From Cohnella baijiui (lineage in GTDB: Bacteria > Bacillota > Bacilli > Paenibacillales > Paenibacillaceae), in contig NZ_JAJFOW010000027.1 of the NCBI RefSeq assembly GCF_020731285.1, positions 1 to 64,000 of the forward strand: a stretch of DNA of 64,000 nt, given 5' to 3'. The translations under genes were made by a program, and so were the position numbers. The notes below the pieces were generated by a model. That model had not been told where the DNA came from and ran no database searches. It was given only the letters and a program-made list of their open reading frames with translations. The first letter of the stretch is position 1; the number at the start of each line of letters is the position of its first letter. This document shows, one piece after another, positions 8,587 through 15,983 of this stretch.

Positions 8587-8766
8587 TTACGTACCAGCCG
8601 AATAGAAGCTGTATACGATCAGAAAAAAAGCAAAGGCGACCAGAAACAGCGAGACGAGCGCCATGCCGCGTCTCAACCGTTCCGGAATGGCCGACCGCTG
8701 CCAGATGAGCACGGCGGCGAGGCCGAATGAAGCGATGGCGTAAATAAGCGTAGTTTCAGCGTCCAA
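8587..8766 (-). CDS. Small two-helix membrane protein, unknown
   Basis: A 59-residue open frame with a TTG start placed ten bases after AAGGAGG. It reads as a hydrophobic helix (LIYAIASFGLAAVLIW), a short basic loop (QRSAIPERLRRGM) and a second helix (ALVSLFLVAFAFFLIVYSFY), ending in SAGT. The two-helix hairpin and strong ribosome binding site argue that it is real despite its size. It stands alone, upstream of pepF and downstream of another small minus-strand gene. I do not recognise the family and assign no function. Confidence 0.6.
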   Translation of the reverse strand: MDAETTLIYAIASFGLAAVLIWQRSAIPERLRRGMALVSLFLVAFAFFLIVYSFYSAGT

Positions 8767-8800
8767 GGAACGGACAACCTCCTTCGGGCGAACTGTCGGG

Positions 8801-9034
8801 CTAGACGTTGCGCAGATGGCTCAGCACTTCGCCCATCTGCTGCTCGCCGCCGGGAAAGTCGCTCGGCAGGAAATGCTTCTCGGCCCAATGCATCATCTCG
8901 GGGCGGCTGAGGAAGCGGTGGCACTCCTCGCCCCACTGGTCGGAAATCTGGCGAACGACCAGCGTTTTGCCTTGCACCTCGACGGTCAGCATGTTGTAAT
9001 TGTCGTGCTTGTAGATGACATGTTTGGCGAACAA
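8801..9034 (-). CDS. Conserved-looking small cytoplasmic protein, unknown
   Basis: 77 residues from a TTG start eight bases after GGGAGG. A longer reading upstream has no ribosome binding site and unlike composition. The sequence is rich in aromatic, His and acidic residues (KHDNYNMLTVEVQGKTLVV, then SDQWGEECHRFLSRPEMMHW and KHFLPSDF). It has no signal peptide or membrane segment, and its balanced composition fits a folded small protein. It shares strand with the 59-residue membrane protein 34 bases downstream, so the two may be cotranscribed. No family recognised. Confidence 0.65.
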   Translation of the reverse strand: MFAKHVIYKHDNYNMLTVEVQGKTLVVRQISDQWGEECHRFLSRPEMMHWAEKHFLPSDFPGGEQQMGEVLSHLRNV

Positions 9035-9289
9035 AGGGATCGACCTCCCGTCAGGCAGTCGTCTGCCGGTGGATACGGCTGAGCCGTTATCATGATCATA
9101 GAAGAGATGGTGCCAGAAATCAACGTTCGAAGCCGCCTCTCGGCCGGATGCGATAACAAAAAGCGGAACCTCTTGACGGGAACTGGGAGCGTATGGCATT
9201 TTAATAGGAACCCGGAGCGCGGGCGGGAGCGCCCGCGACGGGGAGCCAGACCGAGAAGAGACGAGCGAAGACGAGAGGAGAAGAGCGAA

Positions 9290-10006
9290 ATGAGCAAAGA
9301 AAGACCGGACATTCCGGCCTACCCCCAGAGCGGCGTCGCGTCGACGTGCCGCTCGTACGACGAGTACTTGACGATGTTCGATCTGACGGAGGCGCGCCTC
9401 CGCGAAGGACCGGTGCTGGACGCGGCCGGCGGAGCGTCCTCGTTCACGGCGGAGCTGTGCGCGAGAGGGCTCGACGCCCGGGCGGCGGATCCGTTCTACG
9501 CCGGAGAGCGAGAAGAGGTTATCGCCGCCGCAGCGCGGGAAATCGGCGTATCGTCCGCCAAGCTGGAGGCGAATCTAACTCACTACGACTGGAGCTATTA
9601 CGGTTCGCCGACGCGGCACCGCGCGCTGCGGGAGGCTTCGCTGGCGAAGTTCGCGGCGCATTTCCGCGCGGACGCGGGCGAGGACCGCTATGCGGCGGCC
9701 GGACTGCCGCGCCTGCCGTACGCGGACGGGACGTTCTCGCTGGCGCTCTGCAGTCACTTCCTGTTCCTATATGCGGACCAGTTCGGGCTGGATTTCCACG
9801 CCGAGGCGCTGCGCGAGCTGCTGCGCGTCGTCAGACCGGGAGGAGAGGTGCGGATCTATCCGCTCGTGTCGCTCCGGTGGGAGCCCTATCCGCATTTGCC
9901 GGAGCTGCTCGCGTCGATCTTGCCGCTGGCGGAAGCCCGCGAGACGGCAGGCAAGCTGCCGTTCGTGCCAGTCGCCAGTCCCATGCTCACGCTGACGCGC
10001 AGGTAG
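9290..10006 (+). CDS. Class I SAM-dependent methyltransferase-like protein
   Basis: 238 residues with a Rossmann methyltransferase layout. Motif I is GPVLDAAGGASSFTAEL near residue 41, a second acidic strand end is ARAADPFY, the motif IV region is YADGTFSLALCSHFLFLY, and motif VI is ELLRVVRPGGEVRIYPL. The start was set at the ATG following AGAGGAG. Substrate unknown. The AAGG in place of the usual GxGxG of motif I is slightly unusual but keeps the small residues. It is monocistronic in appearance, upstream of the cold-shock gene. Confidence 0.8.
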   Translation: MSKERPDIPAYPQSGVASTCRSYDEYLTMFDLTEARLREGPVLDAAGGASSFTAELCARGLDARAADPFYAGEREEVIAAAAREIGVSSAKLEANLTHYDWSYYGSPTRHRALREASLAKFAAHFRADAGEDRYAAAGLPRLPYADGTFSLALCSHFLFLYADQFGLDFHAEALRELLRVVRPGGEVRIYPLVSLRWEPYPHLPELLASILPLAEARETAGKLPFVPVASPMLTLTRR

Positions 10007-10037
10007 CTTTTCCAAAAAGATCGAAAACTTTCACATA

Positions 10038-10066
10038 TTGCGTCTTGACAGGTGATCGGTTATAAT
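10038..10066 (+). promoter_or_regulatory. Probable sigma-A promoter of the cold-shock gene
   Basis: A perfect TATAAT at 10061-10066 lies 17 bases after TTGCGT, giving a 5' leader of roughly 40 bases. A TTGACA closer by is only 10 bases from the -10 box, too near to be its partner. Confidence 0.6.
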
Positions 10067-10111
10067 GATGTCATTCGCCGATTTACGGCGAGATTTTAGG
10101 AGGTTTTTCAT

Positions 10112-10309
10112 TTGAGAGGAACAGTTAAGTGGTTTAACGCAGAGAAAGGCTACGGCTTCATCTCCGTAGATGACGGCAACGACGTATTCGTCCACTTCTC
10201 TGCGATCCAAGGCGAAGGCTTCAAGACCTTGGAAGAAGGTCAAGCGGTAGAATTCGAAATCACGCAAGGCAACCGCGGACCGCAAGCATCCAACGTGGTG
10301 AAACTGTAA
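10112..10309 (+). CDS. csp: Cold-shock protein, CspA/CspB family
   Basis: 65-residue single OB-fold RNA/DNA chaperone. Both nucleic-acid binding motifs are present, RNP1 as KGYGFI and RNP2 as VFVHFS, in the standard GTVKWFNAEKGYGFI context. The start is TTG, placed after TAGGAGG, with an arginine second residue. Such proteins bind single-stranded mRNA and keep it unfolded, often at low temperature or in stationary phase. It is monocistronic between its own promoter and a strong terminator. The leader is short compared with classic cold-inducible csp mRNAs, so thermosensing by a long 5' region is not indicated. Confidence 0.96.
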   Translation: MRGTVKWFNAEKGYGFISVDDGNDVFVHFSAIQGEGFKTLEEGQAVEFEITQGNRGPQASNVVKL

Positions 10310-10362
10310 GTCTCGCATCCGCGAAGACTTATCGCATATCACGAAAGAGCGCATATAACCGC

Positions 10363-10389
10363 AACCCCCGGCGTTCGCCGGGGGTTTTT
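10363..10389 (+). terminator. Terminator of the cold-shock gene
   Basis: AACCCCCGGCG pairs with CGCCGGGGGTT around a short loop and runs into a TTTTT tract. It lies about 53 bases after the stop codon. Confidence 0.92.
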
Positions 10390-10447
10390 CATGCGGTTCG
10401 CCGAGCGCCGGAAACGGTCACAAGGCGGCCTCGGATCCGAAAACGCC

Positions 10448-10488
10448 AAAAAGCCGCGCGGCCAGGTTCGTCCTGGCACACGCGGCTT
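10448..10488 (-). terminator. Terminator of mnmA
   Basis: On the minus strand a two-part stem (AAGCCGCGTG with CGCGCGGCTT, and TGCCAGG with CCTGGC) ends in TTTTT, 16 bases past the mnmA stop. Confidence 0.88.
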
Positions 10489-10503
10489 GGGTTGAGGTTC
10501 GGA

Positions 10504-11640
10504 TTAGGGAGCTTCGACCGCGGCGGTCTTGTGCACCTGCTCGATCGTGCCGCCGCCCAGGCAGACGTCCCCGTCGTAGAAGACAACTGCTTGTCCGGGC
10601 GTGACCGCCTTCTGCGGAACGTCGAAGTCGACGCGCCAAAGGCCGTTCGCTTGCGGGACGACGGTTACGCCTTGGTCGGGCTGACGGTAGCGGAACTTGG
10701 CCGTGCAGCGGAAGTCTCCTTCCGCCGCGCGCGGCGAGATCCAGTTCACGCCGCTGGCGGTCAGGCCGACGGAGTAGAGGCTCTCGTGTCGCTCGCCTTG
10801 GACGACATAGAGCACGTTGCGTTCCAGGTCCTTGTCGGCAACGAACCACGGCTCGCCGGTGCCCGAACCGCCGATCCCAAGACCTTGGCGCTGGCCGAGC
10901 GTATAATACATCAGTCCATCATGCCGGCCCTTCACTTCGCCGGAGGCGATGTCGACCATGTCCCCCGGCTTGGCGGGCAAGTATTGGCTCAGAAACTCCT
11001 TGAAGTTGCGCTCCCCGATGAAGCAAACGCCGGTGCTGTCCTTTTTCTTGGCGGTTGCCAGCCCCGCTTCCTCGGCGATGCGGCGCACTTCGGACTTCGG
11101 CAGATGACCGATCGGGAACATCGCCCGCGACAGCTGCGACTGATTGAGCGCATGGAGAAAATACGTCTGGTCCTTGTTGCCGTCGACGCCGCGCAGCAGC
11201 CGGTATTCGCCGTCTTGCAGCTCCACCCGCGCGTAGTGGCCGGTGGCGATCACGTCGGCTCCCAGATCCAGCGCTTTTTGCAGGAACTCGCCGAACTTGA
11301 TTTCGCGGTTGCACATCACATCGGGATTCGGCGTGCGTCCCTTGCGGTACTCGTCCAGGAAGTAGGCGAACACCTTGTCCTGATACTGCTCTTCGAAATT
11401 GACGGTATAGGAAGGGATTCCGATCTGATCGCAGACGCGGCGCACGTCTTCGGCGTCGACTTCCGCCGTGCAGACGCCGTTCTCGTCGGTGTCGTCCCAG
11501 TTTTTCATGAATACGCCGATGACGTCGAAGCCCTGCTGCTTGAGCAGCAGCGCGGTCACGGACGAATCGACGCCGCCGGACATGCCTACGACGACCCGCG
11601 TCGAGGACGGATCGGCGAATCGGATATCGCTCATGCTCAT
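10504..11640 (-). CDS. mnmA: tRNA-specific 2-thiouridylase MnmA
   Basis: About 378 residues, normal for MnmA (TrmU), which adds sulfur to U34 of Lys, Glu and Gln tRNAs using ATP and sulfur relayed from a cysteine desulfurase. The ATP pyrophosphatase loop GMSGGVDSS is near the N-terminus. The two catalytic cysteines lie in NPDVMCNREIKF (about residue 110) and STGVCFIGE. Three in-frame starts cluster at 11643 (GTG), 11640 and 11634; I use 11640, with AAGGA nine bases upstream, though 11634 fits the following GGAG equally well. It is divergent from cymR and the desulfurase that probably supplies its sulfur. Confidence 0.96.
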   Translation of the reverse strand: MSMSDIRFADPSSTRVVVGMSGGVDSSVTALLLKQQGFDVIGVFMKNWDDTDENGVCTAEVDAEDVRRVCDQIGIPSYTVNFEEQYQDKVFAYFLDEYRKGRTPNPDVMCNREIKFGEFLQKALDLGADVIATGHYARVELQDGEYRLLRGVDGNKDQTYFLHALNQSQLSRAMFPIGHLPKSEVRRIAEEAGLATAKKKDSTGVCFIGERNFKEFLSQYLPAKPGDMVDIASGEVKGRHDGLMYYTLGQRQGLGIGGSGTGEPWFVADKDLERNVLYVVQGERHESLYSVGLTASGVNWISPRAAEGDFRCTAKFRYRQPDQGVTVVPQANGLWRVDFDVPQKAVTPGQAVVFYDGDVCLGGGTIEQVHKTAAVEAP

Positions 11641-11696
11641 CACTCCATTTCCTTACGTGGCGATCCTTGGTTTCGTCTTCGGACGGAACACGGTCT

Positions 11697-11725
11697 ATTG
11701 TAGCACAAAGCGGATGCATTCTCAC
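11697..11725 (-). promoter_or_regulatory. Probable mnmA promoter with extended -10
   Basis: Minus strand: GTGAGA, 17-base spacer, then TGC-TACAAT, that is an extended -10 (TGN) with a 5/6 match. It lies about 57 bases upstream of the mnmA start. Confidence 0.55.
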
Positions 11726-11777
11726 ACGCCCGTCCGCCGGACCGGTTGCAAAATAACATGAATATGTCACGTATTTT

Positions 11778-11818
11778 TTGACCACAAATGAAGATGATGT
11801 GATAACATAGATGTGATA
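11778..11818 (+). promoter_or_regulatory. Candidate cymR promoter region with direct repeats
   Basis: The 317 bases between mnmA and cymR hold the mnmA promoter and this region. A TTGACC box at 11778 precedes TAACAT at 11803 (19-base spacing, weak). ATGTGATA occurs twice exactly 14 bases apart (11797 and 11811). A short GGGA-TAC-TCCC hairpin followed by seven T residues comes just after. The roles are inferred only. Confidence 0.35.
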
Positions 11819-11957
11819 TGGGGATACTCCCTTTTTTTAGCGTTTCAGCCAAGCGGCTCTTGTTCCCTCGGGAACGAAGGACGTTGGCGCCATGCCTACG
11901 AGACCTGGCATACGAAATAGACTATCTTGCAATCCGCATGAATTGAGGTGCGAACCG

Positions 11958-12377
11958 TTGAAGATTTCGACGAAAGGCCGTTACGGCTTGACGATCATGA
12001 TGGAGCTGGCGGCCAAATTCGGCGAAGGTCCGATTTCCCTGAAGAGCATCGCGGAGAAAAACGGGCTTTCCGAGCATTACCTGGAGCAGTTGATCGCGCC
12101 TCTGCGCAACGCCGGCTTCGTTAAAAGCATCCGGGGCGCCTACGGCGGCTACGTGCTGTCCAAAGACCCCGAGATCATTACCGCGGGCGACATCATCCGC
12201 ATCCTGGAAGGGCCGATCAGCCCGGTAGACTTTACGGAAGAAGACGATCCCGCCAAGCGCGACCTGTGGCTGCGCATCCGCGACGGGATCGCGAGCGTGC
12301 TGGATTCGACGACGCTGCACGACCTGGTCAACTTCAAGGACGAAGGCCAGCCCGACAGCTACATGTTCTACATTTAG
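11958..12377 (+). CDS. cymR: Rrf2-family transcriptional regulator, CymR-like
   Basis: 139-residue winged-helix regulator. The N-terminus MKISTKGRYGLTIMMELA (TTG read as Met), the recognition region LKSIAEKNGLSEHYLEQLI and the wing GFVKSIRGAYGGYVL are typical of Rrf2 proteins. It contains no cysteine, so it cannot bind the Fe-S cluster used by IscR or NsrR. This matches CymR of Bacillus, the cysteine metabolism repressor that senses O-acetylserine through CysK. The TTG start follows GAGGTG. It sits 13 bases upstream of the cysteine desulfurase, the same neighbourhood as in B. subtilis, and is probably cotranscribed with it. Confidence 0.92.
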   Translation: MKISTKGRYGLTIMMELAAKFGEGPISLKSIAEKNGLSEHYLEQLIAPLRNAGFVKSIRGAYGGYVLSKDPEIITAGDIIRILEGPISPVDFTEEDDPAKRDLWLRIRDGIASVLDSTTLHDLVNFKDEGQPDSYMFYI

Positions 12378-12390
12378 GCAGGGTGAGCCT

Positions 12391-13554
12391 ATGAGCGGGA
12401 TTTACTTCGACCATGCCGCGACGTCGCCGATGCGCCCCGAAGCGCTGGAGGCGTACGTAGCGGCTGCTGGCGCTGGACCGGGCAACCCGTCCAGCTTGCA
12501 TGCGTTCGGCCGGGCCGCGCGTTCGCGGCTGACGCGCGCCCGCGACGAGATCGCGGGTGTGCTCGGCTGCCGACCGGATGAGCTCGTGTTCACCGGCGGC
12601 GGCACGGAGAGCGACAACGCCGCGCTGTTCGGCGCCGCGCGCGCGATGCGCGCGCGCGATGGACGCCGCCTCGGCGTCGTGACGACGGCGGTCGAGCATC
12701 ACGCCGTCCTCCACGCCTGCCGGGCGCTGGCGTCCGAAGGCTTCGAGTTGACCGTGCTGCCGGTTGACGAAACCGGCCGCGTCTCGCTCGAAGACGCCCG
12801 CGCGGCCATCGGTCCGACGACCGCGGTCGTCAGCGTGATGGCAGGCAACAACGAGGTCGGAACGCTGCAGCCGTACGCGGAGATCGGAGAGCTTGCCCGC
12901 GCCCACGGCGCGGTCATGCACGTGGACGCGGTCCAGGCGTTCGGCTACGAGCCGATCGACCTGTCAGCGCTGCCCGTCGATCTGCTGAGCGTGTCCGCCC
13001 ACAAGATGGGCGGCCCGCAAGGCGTCGGCGCGCTGTACGTGCGAACCGGCACTCCGTGGCAGCCGTTGCTGTACGGCGGCTCCCAGGAGCGCAAGCGCCG
13101 GGCCGGCACGGAGAACGTGGCGGGCATCGCCGCGTTTGCGGCTGCCGCGAAGCTGGCCGCCGCAGAACGCGAGGCGCGCCGGGCGCATGCCGAGACCGTA
13201 CGCGGCGCGCTCATCCGGGCGCTGACCGTGGAGCTCGGCGCGGACGCATTCGCCTTAAACGGCGAGCAGCGGCCGGAGAGCCGGCTGCCCCATATCGCCA
13301 GCATCGTCTTTTACGACGTACCGAACGAGACGATGCTGATGAGTCTCGACTTGGCCGGTGTCGCCGCTTCGGGCGGCTCCGCCTGCACTTCGGGTTCGCT
13401 TCAGCCGTCGCACGTGCTCGAAGCGATGGGTCTTGCGTCTCATTTTTGCCGCCAAGCGGTAAGATTTAGCTTCGGATTGGGCAATACTACGGCAGAAGCG
13501 GAAAAAACCGCAAAAATCATTGCAACCATTACGACGCGATTGCGTAATAGATAG
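12391..13554 (+). CDS. Cysteine desulfurase, NifS/IscS class (YrvO-like)
   Basis: 387-residue PLP enzyme that takes sulfur from cysteine, leaving alanine, and carries it as a persulfide. Visible features are the N-terminal IYFDHAATSPMRPEAL, the PLP lysine in SAHKMGGPQGVGAL (Lys205), and the active-site cysteine in ASGGSACTSGSLQPSH (Cys332). The GSACTSGS loop is that of the group I IscS/NifS type, not the SufS type. The adjacent cymR and divergent mnmA suggest it feeds tRNA 2-thiouridylation, as YrvO does in B. subtilis. Local GC is very high in the first half (GCGCGCGCGAT run near 12650). Confidence 0.95.
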   Translation: MSGIYFDHAATSPMRPEALEAYVAAAGAGPGNPSSLHAFGRAARSRLTRARDEIAGVLGCRPDELVFTGGGTESDNAALFGAARAMRARDGRRLGVVTTAVEHHAVLHACRALASEGFELTVLPVDETGRVSLEDARAAIGPTTAVVSVMAGNNEVGTLQPYAEIGELARAHGAVMHVDAVQAFGYEPIDLSALPVDLLSVSAHKMGGPQGVGALYVRTGTPWQPLLYGGSQERKRRAGTENVAGIAAFAAAAKLAAAEREARRAHAETVRGALIRALTVELGADAFALNGEQRPESRLPHIASIVFYDVPNETMLMSLDLAGVAASGGSACTSGSLQPSHVLEAMGLASHFCRQAVRFSFGLGNTTAEAEKTAKIIATITTRLRNR

Positions 13555-13585
13555 CAGGCGCTTCGCAATCGGAGGGGCCAAGGAA

Positions 13586-14119
13586 ATGCGAACCTTGCAA
13601 CAGATGATCGGGCTGCCCGTCTTCTACGAGAACGGCAAGCTGGTCGGACGCGTTCTGGACGTCGGATTCGACGAGTTCTGGCAGCGGACGTGCATCGTGC
13701 TCGATACGAAGGTCTGGTTCCGCAAATCCGTCCGCATCGTCAAATGGGAGAACGTGAAGACGGAAGGCGAAGACGTCCTTCTGATCTCCGGTCCCGAAGC
13801 GATCGCAACGGTCCATCGCAAAGACTTGCAGCGTACCTTTCATACGGGCCTCATTCAATTGAAGGAGCTGCCCGTATTCACGATCGATGGACAAGAACTC
13901 GGCAGGGTTTCCGATGTTTATTTTCGCAAGTCGGAGGGTACACAGATAGCAGGATATGAATTGACGGACGGTTTTCTCGCGGACGTGTTCGAAGGGCGTC
14001 GGCGGCTCTATCTGCCGAACGGTCCGGAAGGCGTAACTCTCGGCGAAGACGCCATCCTCGTGCCTGCCTCCTACGAGCGGATACTGGAGAGAGAACCTAA
14101 CGCGGAAAGTGACAGGTGA
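13586..14119 (+). CDS. yrrD: PRC-barrel domain protein (YrrD-like)
   Basis: 177 residues with two PRC-barrel halves. The first begins LQQMIGLPVFYENGKLVGRVLD and the second KELPVFTIDGQELGRVSDVYF; each ends near a short proline-containing strand. PRC-barrels are small beta domains of photosynthetic reaction centres and RimM, usually used for protein or RNA contacts. The order desulfurase-yrrD-yrrI-alaS resembles B. subtilis. The start follows GGAGGGGCCAAGGAA. No catalytic residues are visible and the molecular role is unknown. Confidence 0.85.
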   Translation: MRTLQQMIGLPVFYENGKLVGRVLDVGFDEFWQRTCIVLDTKVWFRKSVRIVKWENVKTEGEDVLLISGPEAIATVHRKDLQRTFHTGLIQLKELPVFTIDGQELGRVSDVYFRKSEGTQIAGYELTDGFLADVFEGRRRLYLPNGPEGVTLGEDAILVPASYERILEREPNAESDR

Positions 14120-14125
14120 TAAACC

Positions 14126-14326
14126 ATGATGAGATGCCCGAACTGCAATTCCAAGGATATCGGCAAGATCGGTTCGCATCAATTTTACTGCTGGAGCTGC
14201 TTTATCGAGCTGACGGTGAACGGCGACAAGATGTCGGTTTACCAAGTCGAAGAAGACGGCACCCTCAGCTCGCTGGACGATCTGTTTTTCGAGGAGCCGA
14301 TTCCTCCTCAAGTTCACGTGAACTGA
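14126..14326 (+). CDS. Small zinc-ribbon protein
   Basis: 66 residues beginning with a four-cysteine zinc ribbon (CPNC at residues 4-7, CWSC at about 22-25) and then a mostly acidic tail (SVYQVEEDGTLSSLDDLFFE). It starts six bases after the yrrD stop, with AGGTG overlapping the end of that gene, so the two are probably translated from one mRNA. The spacing of the ligand pairs (14 residues) fits a folded zinc knuckle. Function unknown; nucleic-acid or protein binding is the usual role of such ribbons. Confidence 0.8.
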   Translation: MMRCPNCNSKDIGKIGSHQFYCWSCFIELTVNGDKMSVYQVEEDGTLSSLDDLFFEEPIPPQVHVN

Positions 14327-14353
14327 CCGAGATCGACCGAACAAGCCCATGCG

Positions 14354-14392
14354 ACGCCCCGCGACTCCAGACTGGAGGAACGGGGCGTTTGT
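14354..14392 (+). terminator. Terminator between the zinc-ribbon gene and yrrI
   Basis: ACGCCCCG pairs with CGGGGCGT, with an inner CTCCAG/CTGGAG helix, followed by TTTGTTGT. It ends the yrrD-zinc ribbon transcript. Confidence 0.8.
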
Positions 14393-14477
14393 TGTGGCCG
14401 CTGGGTTTAGAGCAGGGGACAAGTACATATACTGGAACAGAGTGGCTGGGGACGAGTGCCGAAGCGGGGGTGGGGAC

Positions 14478-15548
14478 ATGAATCGGTTTGCCCAGAGCCG
14501 TCTGTTTGCGATATTGGTATATGTCATCCTCGGCTTGCTCGCGCTGTACCTGCTCACGCTCGTGCGGCCGATGCTGATGTCCGTGTACAACTTCATCAAG
14601 GCGGTGTCCGCCCCGTTCCTGGTGGCGATGATCATCGCCTACGTCCTGAATCCCGTCGTCGGTCTGCTGCACCAGCGGCGCATGCCGCGGACGGCGGCTG
14701 TCCTGCTCATCTATGCGGTGTTCGTGTGCTGCTGCGTCGTCATCCTCGTGAACGTCACGCCGATGTTCGTCGGCCAGGTACACGAGCTGAACGAGCATAT
14801 GCCGGAGCTGACGATGCGGGCGCAAAGCCTGATGGACCACTTCAACAACAACGATACGCTGCCGGACAGCGTGCGCAGCGGGATTAACCGCGCGATCGCG
14901 GGGTTTGAAAGACAGATCTCGATGCGCATCTCGGATTTCGTCAACAATATTCCCGCCGTCGTCAACGTCTTTTTCCTGCTCATGATCGTGCCGTTTCTCG
15001 TCTTTTACATCCTCAAGGATATGGACGTCATTGAGCGGGCCGTCTTCAAATACGTGCCGCGCGCCCGACGTCACGGCCTGGTCCGGCTGCTCAAGGAGAT
15101 CGACGCCGCGCTCGGCAGCTATATCCGCGGCCAGTTCATCGTCTCGCTCTGCATCGGCGTGGCGGCGTACGTCGGCTATCTTGTTATCGGCATGCCGTAC
15201 CCGTTGCTGATGGCGGCGTTCGTCGCGCTGTTCGATATCATCCCGTATCTCGGGCCCTTCCTGGGCGCGTTGCCCGCTCTCGTCATGGCGAGCACGATCT
15301 CCTGGAAAATGGCGCTGTTCGTCGTCATCGTCAATACGCTGTGCCAGACGCTCGAAAGCAACGTCATCAGCCCGCAGGTCGTCGGCCGGACGATGCGGAT
15401 GCATCCGCTCACGATCATCTTCGTGCTGCTCATAGGAGGAGAACTCGCGGGCGTGATCGGCCTGCTGCTCGCCGTACCCGTTTACGCCGCCCTGAAGGTG
15501 ATCGTTCAGCATATGTTTGCATACTATATCAGGCGAAAAACCGTTTGA
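14478..15548 (+). CDS. yrrI: AI-2E family transporter (YrrI-like)
   Basis: 356-residue polytopic membrane protein. Helices occur at the N-terminus (LFAILVYVILGLLALYLL, then FLVAMIIAYVLNPVVGLL and a third), followed by an amphipathic region of about 100 residues, and then the C-terminal group with the family signature FDIIPYLGPFLGALPALVMA. The last helix is AGVIGLLLAVPVYAALKV. Family members are exporters or ion-coupled transporters; the AI-2 name does not prove the substrate. The chosen ATG follows a GGGGGTGGGGAC stretch. The stop codon overlaps the -35 box of the alaS promoter. Confidence 0.9.
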   Translation: MNRFAQSRLFAILVYVILGLLALYLLTLVRPMLMSVYNFIKAVSAPFLVAMIIAYVLNPVVGLLHQRRMPRTAAVLLIYAVFVCCCVVILVNVTPMFVGQVHELNEHMPELTMRAQSLMDHFNNNDTLPDSVRSGINRAIAGFERQISMRISDFVNNIPAVVNVFFLLMIVPFLVFYILKDMDVIERAVFKYVPRARRHGLVRLLKEIDAALGSYIRGQFIVSLCIGVAAYVGYLVIGMPYPLLMAAFVALFDIIPYLGPFLGALPALVMASTISWKMALFVVIVNTLCQTLESNVISPQVVGRTMRMHPLTIIFVLLIGGELAGVIGLLLAVPVYAALKVIVQHMFAYYIRRKTV

Positions 15549-15574
15549 CAGCGTCAAAAGCGATTGTCTATAAT
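15545..15574 (+). promoter_or_regulatory. Sigma-A promoter of the alaS T-box transcript
   Basis: Perfect TTGACA at 15545-15550 and perfect TATAAT at 15569-15574 with an 18-base spacer. The -35 box overlaps the last codons of yrrI. Confidence 0.85.
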
Positions 15575-15580
15575 GAAAAC

Positions 15581-15901
15581 GATTGTTCCTATCGCAACAA
15601 AGCTTTGAGGAAGCAAGAGTACCCCGAGGTCCGCAGGATCAGAGAGAGGATTCCCCAAGCATTTCGCTCGAATGACGAGAAGTTGTTCGCGGCGCGAAAT
15701 GCCGGGCTGAGAGAATCTTCGCTGCGAAGGGCGGGGGAAGCCGGCTTCCGAGCTCGCCGTAATTGCGCGACGGGAGGGCCCGTTAACGCCCTTCAAGGCG
15801 ATCGCCTGCCGGAACGGATCCCGCATCCGCCACCGTCCGGGCGATAACCAGGGTGGTACCGCGATCTCATCGTCCCTGACCGTTCAGGGGCGATTTTTAT
15901 T
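15581..15901 (+). promoter_or_regulatory. T-box riboswitch of alaS, specifier GCC (Ala)
   Basis: Untranslated leader that reads tRNA-Ala charging. The conserved T-box core AACCAGGGTGGTACCGCG lies at 15846-15863 and pairs with the uncharged tRNA acceptor end. A terminator stem (ATCGTCCCTGA with TCAGGGGCGAT, 15869-15894, one G-T pair) is followed by a T-rich tract. Stem I includes an AGAGAG element near 15640. The segment GAA-GCC-GGCTTCCGAGC aligns with the equivalent GAA-CTC segment of the leuS leader, which places the specifier codon at 15740-15742 as GCC, an alanine codon. Readthrough is expected when alanine-charged tRNA is scarce. Confidence 0.92.
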
Positions 15902-15983
15902 TTGCCCCGGCCTGCGTTCCGCCGACGTTCATGAACCCGGCAGGCGGCTCCATGCCGTCGCCCATTCGAGGAGGATCACCGAC

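Noticed and set aside
10045..10066. TTGACA-TATAAT pair as cold-shock promoter
   Set aside because: Spacing of only 10 bases cannot be recognised by sigma-A; TTGCGT at 17 bases is used instead.
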